Part shown: positions 33,684 to 43,561 of the stretch, one piece after another
Numbering within the stretch: position 1 is the first letter of the stretch
Layout of the letters: each line of letters starts with the position of its first letter
From: Tupaia tana
Lineage: Eukaryota > Chordata > Mammalia > Scandentia > Tupaiidae
Direction: 5' to 3'
DNA length: 64,000 nt
Assembly: GCA_026018925.1 (NCBI GenBank)
Contig: JAKSZU010000005.1
Coordinates: forward strand, 22,058,779 to 22,122,778
The notes under the pieces: model-generated
The model's database searches: none
Told to the model about the DNA's origin: nothing
The model's input: the letters and a program-made list of their open reading frames with translations, nothing else
Position numbers and translations under genes: made by a program

Positions 33684-33887
33684 TAAACTAATTTTTAAAG
33701 TGAGATACCATTATACATCATAAATATGTTAAAACAACTTCAAAAACAGGAGGAGACATAGAGCTGAGAAGTTAAAATATTTTAGTAAAGAGACAAGGCA
33801 CAATTTAAACAATACTAGAAAGCTGCCTAATGAATATGGAGACTATAACGATGAACAGTGAATTCTGGAACTCTGCCAAAGCTAATA

Positions 33888-34115
33888 GAGTAGTCCCCTC
33901 TCATTTGCAGTTTCACTTTCTATAGTTCCAGTTACCCAAGCTCAACTGTGGTTCAAAATATCAAATGACAAATTCCAAAAATAAACAAGTCATTAAGCTT
34001 TAAATTGTACACTGTTCTGAGGAGCACGATAAAATCTTGTGCACAATAAGTCGATTGGTGAGCCAGCCCCGGGACAGTGAGAACAGCAGGTTAGAGCATG
34101 AGCTCAGCAACTGGC
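33888..34115 (+). mobile_element. Tigger-type DNA transposon fragment
   Basis: AGTAGTCCCCTCTCATTTGC, TCCAGTTACCCAAGCTCAAC and AATTCCAAAAATAAACAAG match the end of a pogo/Tigger element as I remember it. Confidence 0.65.
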
Positions 34116-34172
34116 CTACCAGGACCAAGAGCCTCGGTCTCCCACACACTGGCAAAAAGACCGTTCCCACGT

Positions 34173-34430
34173 GGAACGATCAGTTAGCATAATGGCTATG
34201 TCGCTGGACTCCCATTTAGTCAACCGCAGTTTGCGTCCCGGACCCGGTGGCTTAAACTCACGCCGGGCGCGTGTGCGTGCGTGTCCAAAATCCCGAGAGG
34301 AGAATGGAGGAGAAGGGATTGCGGCATGGCCATCCCCCTTGTTGGGGGGATGTCTCTCTGTCTCTCTCTCTGCCTGTCTGGCAAGCGCACGTGCCCTATA
34401 GCAAAAACCTCTCAAAAAAAAAAAAAAAAA
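34173..34430 (+). mobile_element. T1-L SINE, young copy
   Basis: Target duplication AGACCGTTCCCACGT / AGACCATTCCCACGT at 34158-34172 and 34431-34445. The first bases of the head are altered (AACGATCAGTTAGC). Confidence 0.93.
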
Positions 34431-34581
34431 AGACCATTCCCACGTTACTACTCAGCTCAGGGCATTTCTGTTCTCATCTGCAAATGGAGACGTACTGAGA
34501 AAGTTACATCGGTTAATCCAGTTGAAGATCTTACTAGGGTCAGCTGCCTAGGAAAAAATCTATAAAAAAAGTTAACACCAG

Positions 34582-34813
34582 GGTTAAGGCGCAGGACTAC
34601 CACGTGGTTGACTGTGGTTCAAGTCCTGGACCAGGCAGCTTGAAATTCACACTGGGAGGGTGTACATGCATGCCTAAAATCCCACAAGGGGCAATGGAGA
34701 AGGGATTGCAGCATGGCCATACCCCCAGGGGGGTGATTTCTCACTTCCTCTCCATCTGTCTCTCCTACGAGAGCACACACCCTATAGCAAAAATCTCTCA
34801 CCCCCCAAAAAAG
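34582..34813 (+). mobile_element. T1-L SINE, 5'-truncated
   Basis: Target duplication GTTAACACCAG at 34571-34581 and 34814-34824. The element starts at GGTTAAGGCGCAGGACTACC, lacking the first 20 or so head bases: a truncated retroposition. Confidence 0.88.
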
Positions 34814-34827
34814 GTTAACACCAGAAT

Positions 34828-34935
34828 ATAAGCTCCATGAGGTAAGAGATTATGGCTCTTTTATTCATGGCTGTATTCTCAGTGCCGAGAACAGTATTTG
34901 GTACCTGGTAGGTGCTCTTCACTGAATGAATGTGA
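34828..34935 (+). mobile_element. L2 LINE 3' end
   Basis: AAGCTCCATGAGGTAAGAGA and GGTACCTGGTAGGTGCTCTT are followed by ACTGAATGAATG. Confidence 0.7.
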
Positions 34936-35064
34936 AGAAAAAAGGTATGAGGTTAAATCCATACGGATGTATGAATGATCACTATTTTGGACAATGTCAC
35001 TACTAATCATCTTCACTGCTACGAGTAGTCTTGATTTTGATCTTTGAGAGAAAACCAGATATTC

Positions 35065-35316
35065 TGGGACCAGCAGAAGGTATAATGGTTTCGTTACTGG
35101 ACTCCCACATAGTCAACCATGGTGAGACCTGGATCCAGCAGCTTCAAACTCACACCAGGCACATGTGCATGTATGCCCAAGATCCCAAGAGACTGGAGGA
35201 GGAGGGACTGCGGCATGGCCATAACCCATGGGCAGTAATTTCTCATTTTCTGTTTCTCTGTCTTTCTGGCAAGCAAACAAACCCTTTAGCAAAAATCTCT
35301 CTTTTTAAAAAAAAAG
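35065..35316 (+). mobile_element. T1-L SINE, intermediate copy
   Basis: Target duplication AGAAAACCA(G)ATATT near 35049 and 35318. The head is short of several bases around the B box (CCATGGTGAGACCTGG). Confidence 0.85.
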
Positions 35317-35531
35317 AAAACCATATTTTCTGTCTCAGCAATGGGTTTCTTAGTTGTCTAAGAGATCTAAGTACACTTCTATTTAAATTTCTTTAGTACA
35401 ATTACTTTAATGTCAAAACTTTGTTTTTAATTAAAACAGGTATTCCAAAAAAGGTATATAAAAAATAGCTTTCATTCCTCGTATGAAAAAGAGGAATTTC
35501 TTTGTAAATATATACATACAATGATCTCTTA

Positions 35532-35770
35532 GGGGGCCAGCAAGTGGCATGGTGGTTAAGGTGCTGGATTCCTACGTGGTCAACCACAGTTCAAAGTCTG
35601 GACCTGGCAGCTTGAAACTTGTACCAGGCACATGTATGTGCTTGCCCAAAATCCCAAGAAGAGGATGAAGAAGGGACTGCAGTATGGCCATACCCCCATA
35701 TTTCTTGCTTTTCGTTTATTTGGCAAGCATACACACCCTATAGCAAAAATCTCTCTCTCAAAAAAAAAAG
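35532..35770 (+). mobile_element. T1-L SINE, older copy
   Basis: Head GGGGGCCAGCAAGTGGCATG, B-box variant AGTTCAAAGTCTGG, complete 3' end. Confidence 0.82.
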
Positions 35771-36078
35771 TTCTATTAGTACATAAAGAACCTTCATCAA
35801 ACGAACAATCTGCTATATTGGTAATATATAGTATATTATTATTATAATTAATAAATAATAATTTACTACATATTCCATGTATATTAAATATACATATAAA
35901 GCACAAGTTTTAAATATTACCTTTTCCTACATACTTTTCTCTTTCCTAATGACATATTTTATCACAGCCGGTTATACCTAACAGCTCTCAAATAGTCTAA
36001 TATGAATCTTGAATAACCAAGGAGCAACTTTGCTTAAACATCAACAGCTTGGACAAAGAGGTACTTTCAAGATCTTAC
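35771..36078. other. MIPEP intron 2, no recognised element
   Basis: AT-rich sequence just 3' of exon 2 on the gene strand. Confidence 0.4.
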
Positions 36079-36252
36079 CAAATCAGCCACTCTGCACAAG
36101 CAATCAGAGAGCTCATCAAAGATGAGGACGGTCTGGGGCCCAGGCGGGGTAGAACAGGCACGCTCCACAAGCAACTCTGTTTTCCTCAAGGCTTTTTCTT
36201 GTGCAATATGAAATCCTTCTGGGGCATTGAGCTCAGGAACTCCAAATAGACC
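36079..36252 (-). CDS. MIPEP: MIPEP coding exon 2
   Basis: A 174-bp exon, exactly 58 codons, from [20 protein letters not shown] to [11 protein letters not shown]. Its acceptor is TTTAAG|GGT and its donor TTG|GTAAGA, phase 0 on both sides. Almost identical to human MIPEP in the stretch [17 protein letters not shown]. Confidence 0.97.
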
Positions 36253-36440
36253 CTTAAATCCAAAGAATATGTCCAATTTATAACCAAGATTATGACTTCC
36301 TGGTATTAATTAAAATACTTTACTCATGAAAGAACTATTGGTTTTCGTGTTTCATATAATTATACCTGTTCTCACAGATCCCTTGTTCACATTCCCCATA
36401 TCATGTCACCTAAGTTAGACTAAAAATGTTTTAAGAACGT

Positions 36441-36697
36441 GGGCATCAGCAGATGGCGTAGTGGATACATCACTGGACTCCCACACAGTTGACCACAGTT
36501 CAACTCCCAAACCCAGTAGCTTAAAACTCACACTGGGCACATGTGCATGCATGCCCGAGATCCCAAGAGGAGACTAGAGGAGAAGGGACAACAGCATGGA
36601 CATCCCACTGGGGGGGTGATTTCTCACTTTCTGTCTCTTTGCCTTTGTTTCTCTGGTAAGTGCATGTGCCCTATAGCAAAAATCCCTCTTAAAAAAA
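36441..36697 (+). mobile_element. T1-L SINE, intermediate copy
   Basis: Target duplication ATGTTTTAAGAA at 36426-36437 and near 36698-36709. First of three T1-L copies lined up head to tail. Confidence 0.88.
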
Positions 36698-36720
36698 ATG
36701 TTTTAAGAATGCAATGTTTG

Positions 36721-36981
36721 GGAACCAGCAATTAGTGTAATGGCTATGTCACTGGACTCCCACGTAGTCGACCGCGGTTCACGTCCCGGACCCGGTGGCT
36801 TAAAACTCACGCCAGGCACGTGTGCGTGCATGCCCAAGATCCCGAGAGGAGAATGGAGGAGAAGGGATTATGGCATGACCATCTCCTCTGGGGGGTGATT
36901 TCTTGTTTTCTGTCTCTCTGTCTCTGCCTGGCTGGCGAGCACATGCGCCCTATAGCGAAAACCTCTCCAAAAAAAAGAAAA
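36721..36981 (+). mobile_element. T1-L SINE, young copy
   Basis: Inserted beside the previous copy. The target sequence AAGAATGCAATG/AAGAATGCAATT is found at about 36705 and 36981. Confidence 0.92.
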
Positions 36982-36996
36982 AGAATGCAATTTTTT

Positions 36997-37256
36997 GGGA
37001 CCAGCAGTTGGCGTAATGGCTATGTCACTGGACTCCCATGTAGTCAACAGTGGTTCAAGTCCCAGACCCGGTGGCTTAAACTCACACCAGGCATGTGTGC
37101 GTGCATGCCCAAAATCCCGAGAGGAGAATAAAGGAGGGATTGCAGTATGGCCACGTCCCTTGGGGGGTGATTTCTCGCTTTCTGTCTGTCTGTCTGTCTC
37201 TGTCTTTCTGGCGAGCACACGCACCTATAGTAAAAACCTCTCCAAAAGAAAAAAAA
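36997..37256 (+). mobile_element. T1-L SINE, young copy at the same target site
   Basis: Shares the target AAGAATGCAATTTT (about 36981 and 37259), so a second insertion used the duplicated target of the copy before it. Confidence 0.92.
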
Positions 37257-37310
37257 AAAAGAATGCAATTTTCCTCCAATTTTTAATTCTTTTCTAAAAA
37301 ACAAAAAGTA

Positions 37311-37487
37311 GGGTATGGCAGGTGGCGTGGTGGTTAAGGGCACTGGACTTCCACATGGCTGATCATGGTTTGAGTCCTAGACTGGACCTGGCAGCTTGCT
37401 TTCTCACTTTCCCTCTGTCACTCTGTCCCTCTCTCTGGTCAAATTAAAATAAATAAATAAATAAAGCTAAAAAAAAATAATTCTTAA
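37311..37487 (+). mobile_element. T1-S SINE
   Basis: Target duplication AAAAACAAAAAGTAG around 37296 and 37487. Head GGTATGGCAGGTGGCGTGGT, GGTCAAATTAAAATAAATAA tail. Confidence 0.88.
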
Positions 37488-37499
37488 AAAACAAAAAGT

Positions 37500-37680
37500 A
37501 GAATAGTATGGGTTCAAAATTCAACTCTGTCATTTACCAAAGCAGAACCTAATTCCTAGAGTAGCTGAGATTAAATGAGATAATACATATAAACAAAAAA
37601 CATTCTAACAGTGCCTGGCACACAGAAAGCATTTAATAGACACTAGCTATAATCATTATTAACTTGTAGCCCTAGCGGAG
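37500..37680 (+). mobile_element. MIR SINE
   Basis: GATTAAATGAGATAATACAT and CAGTGCCTGGCACACAGAAA then ATTTAATAGACACTAGC: clear MIR 3' half. Confidence 0.72.
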
Positions 37681-37824
37681 TCCTCTCTTCTCCCAGGCCT
37701 CAATCTTCTTCATCAGGTACAGTGGGGATGACAACATGTATCTCACAGCATGGATATTGGTACCAAGTAAGAAAGCAGAAGTAAAGTACTTAGGATGCTG
37801 TCAGGCATACATAGTACCAATTAT

Positions 37825-38279
37825 TCTTTATTTTTAAGAATTATTTATCTATTTTTAAATATGCTATAGGGGGACTAGCAGATAGCATAATGGCTATGTC
37901 GCTGGACTCCCATGTAGTGGACCACTGTTTGAGTCCCAGACCCGGTGGCTTAAATTCACACTGGGCGTGTGTGTGTGTGTGTGTGCCCAAGATCCTGGGA
38001 GAGGGGAACGGAGGAGAAGGGATTGCGGCGTGGCCAACCCCCTGGGAGGTGATTTCTCGCTTTCTGTCTCTCTGTCTCTCTCTGTCTTTCTGGTGAGCGC
38101 ACACGCCCTATAGCAAAAACCTCTCCAAAAAAATATAAAAGATTGCTATAGGTCACATGTGTTCACCAGAGAGAGACAGAGAGGGAAAATTAGAAAGCAA
38201 GCTGCCAAATCTGGGACTTGAACTGCAGTCAGCCATGTGGTAGTCCAGTGTCCCAACCACCATGTCACCTACTAGCCCC
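37825..38279 (-). mobile_element. T1 SINE, mixed form, split by a young T1-L
   Basis: Reverse outer element: AAGAATTATTTATCTATTTT tail, GCTATAGG..TCACATGTGTTCACCAG of the long form, then a short-form head ending CCTACTAGCCCC. A second mixed-form copy like the one at 33.5 kb. Confidence 0.8.
37871..38141 (+). mobile_element. T1-L SINE, young copy, nested
   Basis: Target duplication AT(T)GCTATAGG at 37861-37870 and 38142-38152, inside the outer reverse SINE. Confidence 0.92.
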
Positions 38280-38524
38280 AGTACCAATTATTCAGATTAT
38301 TCTTTAGCTATAAAACAGGGAGGACAAGTTATTTTTTAATCAAGCACAAAGACATTAGAAAAAAATTTTAATGAGCGTATTTAACCAAGTCATAGGTCCA
38401 AAGTGGCAACAAATTATATATTCTTCAAAGTTATTTCAATAGCTTTATAAAGATAAAATCATTAATAACCAATCTCATGTCCAGTTCAACCATTCATTAG
38501 ATCACTAGAAAGGCAGGAAAAAAA
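38280..38524. other. MIPEP intron 1, no recognised element
   Basis: AT-rich unique-looking sequence. Confidence 0.4.
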
Positions 38525-38690
38525 CATTTAATGTGCCATCTACTGCACACCATGAATTGTGCTATGTAATTAACATGGTTTCTCTCGCTGAAATCACACA
38601 CCTAATCCTAAAATAAGGAGTATTATCCACCTTTTACAGATAAGGAAGCATGCTTTAAGAGTTCAGAAAAAACATGTCTGGGGTCTCTAA
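38525..38690 (-). mobile_element. MIR SINE fragment
   Basis: Reverse MIR: CCTTTTACAGATAAGGAAGC after CACACACCTAATCCTAAAAT. Confidence 0.62.
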
Positions 38691-38769
38691 TAGCGGGAAA
38701 TCCAGCACTGTGCATCACTAAAGCTCACTTTCCTGTACTTCTTTATTATAATTTATTTGTTTGAAAGTC

Positions 38770-38880
38770 TCCTCTCCTGAGAAGGCAAGCTCCCAAAGAC
38801 AGGAACCCTGCCCTTCATTTTTTAAAGAGCTGTCCAACATACTGTCTAACACAAGGGAGAACTCAACGAAGGGGATAAAT
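38770..38880 (+). mobile_element. L2 LINE 3' end fragment
   Basis: GCTCCCAAAGACAGGAACCC followed by ACATACTGTCTAACACAAGG has L2 3' end structure. Confidence 0.5.
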
Positions 38881-39010
38881 GGAGTAGATGCTTAATTTTG
38901 TAGATCAACTCTGCAGATGCTTAACAGGTAAATTTTGTAAACATCAAAAGGTCAAACTTTTAGGCCTAATAGTCCTACTGTTTCTACAACACAGAATGCA
39001 TGAAGTTAAA

Positions 39011-39303
39011 CTTTTCATTTCTTTCTTCTTCTTTTTTTTTTTGGAGAGGTTTTTGCTATAGGGCGCGTGCGCTCGCCAGAAAGACAGAAAGAGGCAGAGA
39101 GACAGAAAGCGAGAAATCACCCCCCGGGGGGGATGGCCACTCTGTAATCCCTTCTCCTCCATTCTCCTCTCTGGTTATTGGGCACACAGGCACATGTGCC
39201 AGGCATAAGCTTAAGCCACCTGGACTGGAACCATGGTCGACTACATGGGAGTCCAATGACATAGCCATTACGCCAACTGCTGGCCCCTAAGCTGTTAATT
39301 TTT
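39011..39303 (-). mobile_element. T1-L SINE, young copy
   Basis: Reverse CpG-rich copy. Possible 13-bp target duplication TGCATGAAGTTAA at 38998-39010 and 39304-39316; clear SINE sequence runs 39033-39287. Confidence 0.9.
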
Positions 39304-39530
39304 TGCATGAAGTTAAGCTGTATAATTCTCTTTGAAATACACTCAGAAATTGAAGAAAATACATGAAAGACAATTGGGAGCATCACAGAATCAGTACCCA
39401 AAATAAATTTAATCTCCATACTGATTTTGATTAAAGCATAGACTATTTCCATTTCCAGCTCAATCTCCTAATATTACTTTTGGGAATTCTAAATTTTAGA
39501 CCACCGGACAAGGTAGCACTTAAAAAAATT

Positions 39531-39544
<14 letters not shown>

Positions 39545-39561
<17 letters not shown>

Positions 39562-39566
39562 TATAT
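39545..39566. repeat. (TA)n microsatellite
   Basis: Eleven TA units after an A run, directly before a T1-S head. Confidence 0.88.
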
Positions 39567-39735
39567 GGCGGCATGGTGGTGAAGGCACTGGACTCCCATG
39601 TTGCCAACACAGTTTGAGTCCCAGACCTGGTGGCTTGCTTTCTCATTTTCCTTCTCTCTCTGGTCAAATTATAAAAATAATAATAAATAAAATTAAATAA
39701 ATAGATCTTTAATTCTTATTTTAAAAAAAAGAAAA
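39567..39735 (+). mobile_element. T1-S SINE
   Basis: 5' end missing; starts GGCGGCATGGTGGTGAAGGC, ends GGTCAAATTATAAAAATAAT and AAATAAAATTAAATAAAT. Confidence 0.8.
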
Positions 39736-40586
39736 GAAGCCTTTAGTTTTCCAAGGCAAAAAGCAATCCACAGACTTGAAAAACTATCAGTACCTAAAAT
39801 CATGATGCATGAAAGAAAAAGTAATAAAGCTAAAATCTGGTAGATTTCATCTGCTCAAAATCAAGCTTATCCTTCTCTACCCTTCTCTATGCTCAGTACT
39901 TAAAAGATAGCTCTCCTTCACACCAGCTAAATCTCTAGTTTGGAGGGCCAGCCCTTATATTAACGTTAATACCAACATTACATAATGTTGGCAAATTCAC
40001 ATGAAAGTTTGCAAATTTCACACAAGAATTTTAAAACAGGCAAAGCTAATGATGCAGATAAACATACCATTAAGCTGGCTGCCACCATTTCCTAGACTCC
40101 TAATAAAAAAGATGTTATCATGAAGAATTTTTTTAAAAAAGCAAAAACAGACCTCTTAATCAAAAATAGACAAAAATCTACACATGCCAAGTAGGAGAAG
40201 CATCAGGTAAACTTCTACAAACTTTCCTTTCTTCACTTTTAATTCACTCATTCAATAATTATCGAGTGCTTACTGAATGCTAGGCAGGTGCATATATAAA
40301 TTAAAACCAAACAATTCAATCTAGTGACTTCCTAGGTAGAAATCAACGTGATTAACTATGGAACTACAGGAAATCACACCAGTCTCAATAGGGTTTCCTA
40401 CTGTCAAAGAGAACAGTTATGCCCAAGCTTAGAAATGATAAATCAACTGGTGATAGAATTTCGGGCATCAATACTACAACCCGACCCAAGGCAAGGGTGT
40501 CCTTGAAGACATCCTGACGCAGAATGAGAATTCGTAAAGCGAGGCCTATGGCCCACCAGCACCGGGCTGAAGCAAAAGCTGTCTAG
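39736..40586. other. MIPEP intron 1, mostly nothing recognised
   Basis: Unique-looking sequence. The only repeat I recognise is a short L2-like start at 40248-40292 (ATTCACTCATTCAATAATTA, GTGCTTACTGAATGCTAGGC). Confidence 0.45.
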
Positions 40587-40627
40587 TGAGGGTGGGGAGG
40601 AGGGAGGGTGGGGAGGAGGGAGGGTGG
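40587..40627 (+). repeat. GGGTGGGGAGGAGGGA tandem, quadruplex-prone
   Basis: About 2.5 copies of a 16-bp unit with runs of three and four G. It lies in MIPEP intron 1, 280 bp inside the gene, with the G-rich strand being the non-template... coding-opposite (plus) strand. Confidence 0.85.
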
Positions 40628-40699
40628 ACCTCGACCTGCCCAGGCTGGGAAAGCTACATTCACATTCTAGAGGCGCCAGGGGCCCACGCAGAGGCAGTT

Positions 40700-41340
40700 C
40701 GCTGAATGCACACTATAGGAACGGGACCCCTAAACGGGGTCCTACCCAGGCCCCTTCAGCCTTAAAGAAGAGGTGAACCGGAAGGTCACCAAGAGGGCAA
40801 AAGACACCCGCACTGTACAAGAGGGTTCGCTGCTCCTCGCAGACCCAGAAGCCTGGGCCGGCCTAGCTGGGGGCACTCCTGGAGCCACTTATCAAGCCGC
40901 TCACCGCGCGCTCGCCGAACAGGTCCAGGCGGCGGCCCTGGGGCTTGACATTGAAGGCGGCGCCCACGGGGGACCAGCTGGTGCTGACTCTCCGAGCCCG
41001 GATCTCAGCTGCGAGGCTGCCCTGGCTGGTCTGCCCGGGCCGCAGAGCCGCTACGCCGGCCCTGAGGCCGCCCAGCCTTCGGGCGCACAGCATCGTGTCC
41101 CTGGAGCAGCCCTACTAGGGCCACGCGGTCCCGACCCCCGCGCCGCAACTCAGGAGGGGAGCACGCGCCCTCCGTTTCCAAGGCAGCGACCCACGCCACA
41201 CCACGTGACCCCGTGCTTCCGGGTCGGGGCGCGAGGCCCTCTGGACGTGAGTACGTCATCTATGGGAAGGTAAGAGTGTCGCCATGGCTCCTTCTCGGCA
41301 TCTGCTGCGGTATAGCGCCGCCATGTGCATGGAGTAAGGA
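40700..41340. promoter_or_regulatory. MIPEP: CpG island and MIPEP promoter
   Basis: GC- and CpG-rich block around MIPEP exon 1, in contrast with the AT-rich surroundings. Upstream of the start codon it holds an E-box CCACGTGACC (41201-41210), an ETS-type CTTCCGG (41216-41222), a CRE-like TACGTCA (41252-41258) and a YY1-like GCCGCCAT (41317-41324). There is no TATA box at an obvious position. This fits a housekeeping promoter of a nuclear mitochondrial gene. The transcription start is not fixed by the sequence. The sites are pattern matches only. Confidence 0.75.
40905..41093 (-). CDS. MIPEP: MIPEP coding exon 1 (start codon, targeting peptide)
   Basis: A 189-bp coding exon, 63 codons. The start codon at 41091-41093 has A at -3. 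The N-terminus ([10 protein letters not shown]..., then [10 protein letters not shown]) is Arg-, Ala- and Leu-rich with no acidic residue before Glu-30, as expected for a mitochondrial targeting sequence. [13 protein letters not shown] then matches the conserved start of the mature protein. The exon ends LDLFGERA at donor GCG|GTGAGC. The reading continues open into the intron (VSGLISG...), which is not part of the protein. Confidence 0.96.
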
Positions 41341-41716
41341 ACAGCGAGGATTTGCTCTTCCCTCGCTCATGACTAGAACCCGGAGGGCAGTCTTAAAACA
41401 ATACAATTTCCTGGAGCGGGGAGTGACTACTTAGTGCCGGAGTATAATTTAGTGCAGAGCCTATAGAAGGATCCAGGACTTTTGTCACGAGTCGAATAAG
41501 TCTTTCCAACTGAAGTCATCACTTGGAAAAAATGATTTCGATGAACTGTATGAAGTGGCCGCACGTCCGAGTTATGGCTGTGTGCCACTGAGTGAATTAA
41601 CTCAGTGAATCTTTGACTAATCTGATTATCTACAATGTAATTTAGTAAAGACAAGAGTCCACTAAACTTCAATCACCTGGAAAGAAAAGATGGGGCGATC
41701 ATTAGGAAAGTGTGCA
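41341..41716. other. upstream flank of MIPEP, no recognised element
   Basis: Unique-looking sequence between the CpG island and the first intergenic SINE. No exon recognised on the plus strand. Confidence 0.45.
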
Positions 41717-41826
41717 GGGACCAGCAGGTGGCTCAGTAGTTACATTGCTAGACTCCCACAGGGGCAACTGCAGTCATCACGCCAGGCGTGTGTGTGTGTG
41801 TGTGCGCGCGCGCGCGCGTGTGCGCC

Positions 41827-41861
<35 letters not shown>

Positions 41862-41871
41862 CGTGTGTGCG

Positions 41872-41905
<34 letters not shown>

Positions 41906-41990
41906 CGAAGATCTGGAGAAGAAAATGGAGGAGAAGGGAGTGCGGTGTGCGTTGCAGGCACCCTATAGCAAAAATCCCTTGCAGGAAATA
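41717..41990 (+). mobile_element. T1-L SINE with giant GT/CG expansion
   Basis: Head GGGACCAGCAGGTGGCTCAG. The B box is lost (CTGCAGTCATC). The body from AGATCTGGAGAAGAAAATGG onward is shortened and ends CACCCTATAGCAAAAATCCC. The GTGTGCGTGC segment has grown to 119 bp. Confidence 0.82.
41787..41905. repeat. alternating GT/CG tract, Z-DNA-prone
   Basis: Almost uninterrupted alternating purine-pyrimidine: (GT)n, (GC)n, GCCGT, (GT)n, (GC)n, GCCGT, (GT)n. Two internal units of about 60 bp are near-identical. It lies about 0.7 kb upstream of the MIPEP start codon. Confidence 0.93.
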
Positions 41991-42304
41991 AAAAAGGGAG
42001 GGGAGTACGTTTTGGGGGCTTATATGGAGGAGCGTGGGATACTGCTGCTGTGGAAAAGAAGGATGAACATATGGGACCGGCTTCGTTACCCTCTTTTAAA
42101 TAAATGAAAACCACACGAGTCTTGGAAAATCAGGGTTCTAGGTGCTGGTCTAGGATTGGATGCTAAACCTTGCTAAACTTCACCGTGCTCACAGACGTCT
42201 TATCTACTTTACAGGATTGCACAGGCATACAAAAAAGGTTTTATTAACATTATGGGATTTTTCTTTTTGATTTTGGGGAGTCAGCCCTTACATAAGATCC
42301 CGTA
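41991..42304. other. intergenic, nothing recognised
   Basis: About 300 bp of unique-looking sequence between two SINEs. Confidence 0.4.
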
Positions 42305-42582
42305 ATTTTTTTTTTACTTTTTTCATTTTGGGGGAGAGGTTTTTGCTGTAGGGCGCATGCGCTCGCCAGAAAGCGAAAGAAAGAGAGATAGAAAGCGAAA
42401 AATCACCCCTCCCCCGGGGAAATGGCCACGCCACAATCCCTTCTTCTCCATTCTCCTCTCCGGATCTTGGGCACGCACGCACAAATGCCCAGCATGAGTT
42501 TAAGCCACCGGGTCCGGGACTCCAACCACGGTCAACTACATGAGAGTCCAGCGACATAGTCATTATGCCAACTGCTGGTCCC
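42305..42582 (-). mobile_element. T1-L SINE, young copy
   Basis: Reverse CpG-rich copy ending GCCAACTGCTGGTCCC, directly beside a T1-S copy. Confidence 0.9.
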
Positions 42583-42597
42583 AATGATGATTCTTTT

Positions 42598-42794
42598 TTT
42601 TTTTTTTTTTAAATAATTATTTATTTTTTATTTATTCATTCGTTTTTTATTTTTTAATTTGATCAGAGAGACACAGAGGGTGAGAATGAGAGAGAGGAAG
42701 TGAGAAAGCAAGCCACCAGATTCAGGACTTGAACCCTGGTCGGCCATGTGGGAGTGTCCAGCGCCTTAACCACCACGCCACCTGCTGGTCCCCC
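42598..42794 (-). mobile_element. T1-S SINE
   Basis: Perfect 15-bp target duplication AATGATGATTCTTTT at 42583-42597 and 42795-42809. Confidence 0.93.
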
Positions 42795-42952
42795 AATGAT
42801 GATTCTTTTAAACTCAAAGTATGTCTTTATTTGCTTAGAAAATTTTATGAATAAGTGCAGTTTAAATTTTCAGCATAGAGAAATGTTTCAAGTTAAGTAT
42901 ATATAATTACTTGCAGAATTTTAGTGGACAATTGGGACAATTATCCATTTCA

Positions 42953-43106
42953 GGAGACCAGCAGATGGCATGGTGGTTAAGGCACTAGACACTCCCACAT
43001 GGCTGACCATGGCTCAAGTACCAGACCTGGTGGCTTGCTTTCTTACTTTCTCTGTCTTTGTCTCTCTCTGGTCAAATTTAAATAAGTTTTTAAAATTAAG
43101 TAATTC
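42953..43106 (+). mobile_element. T1-S SINE
   Basis: Head GGAGACCAGCAGATGGCATG, CTTTCTTACTTTCTC, GGTCAAATTTAAATAAG end. Confidence 0.83.
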
Positions 43107-43108
43107 TT

Positions 43109-43218
43109 GAGCACACACGCACATGCACCCGGTGTTTTAAGTCACCAGGTCCAGGACTTGAACTGTGGTTGATGATGTGGGAGTCCAGCAACGTAACCAT
43201 TACACCTTCTGCTGGTCC
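43109..43218 (-). mobile_element. T1-L SINE, head and body start only
   Basis: Reverse fragment from GAGCACACACGCACATGCAC to CCTTCTGCTGGTCCC. The 3' half is missing and the T1-S copy abuts it. Confidence 0.75.
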
Positions 43219-43300
43219 CTAACCTACTCTTTTAGTAAATTCGTCCCTATTCTCCACTTCAAACTATAACTCTGCTGTCTCTGTCCAGTAACTTTAATTG

Positions 43301-43515
43301 CCAGAGGATGTGTGCACTCACCAAAGAGAAACAGAGAGAGAAAGCCCCTTCCAATGGGGTGTGATCACACCTCAATACTTTCTCCATTTCTTCCTCCCGA
43401 GATTTTGGGCATGCACACACACTTCCAGGGTATTTTCCAAGCCACCACAGGCCAGCACTCAAACTGTGGATGGCCATGTGAGATCCAGCTTTCTTAACTA
43501 TGCTACAGGGCTGAT
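43301..43515 (-). mobile_element. T1-L SINE, older copy
   Basis: Reverse copy: GAGGATGTGTGCACTCACCA, AAGCCCCTTCCAATGGGG, head end GCTACAGGGCTGATCC, strongly decayed. Confidence 0.7.
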
Positions 43516-43561
43516 CCTGTTCAATAACCTTTTTGCCCTTGTATAGCTTTTTTAAAAAATT

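Noticed and set aside
36441..37256. Possible tandem or CRISPR-like array
   Set aside because: The repeated units are 260-bp SINEs with target-site spacers in a mammalian intron. Nothing prokaryotic is present.
40773..41273. 166-codon plus-strand frame in the CpG island
   Set aside because: GC-rich islands hold long chance frames. It is antisense to MIPEP exon 1, has low-complexity Ala/Gly/Pro content and no recognised domain.
41690..42107. Cys/Val-rich frames at the GT/CG tract
   Set aside because: They are translations of a dinucleotide repeat in several frames, not proteins.
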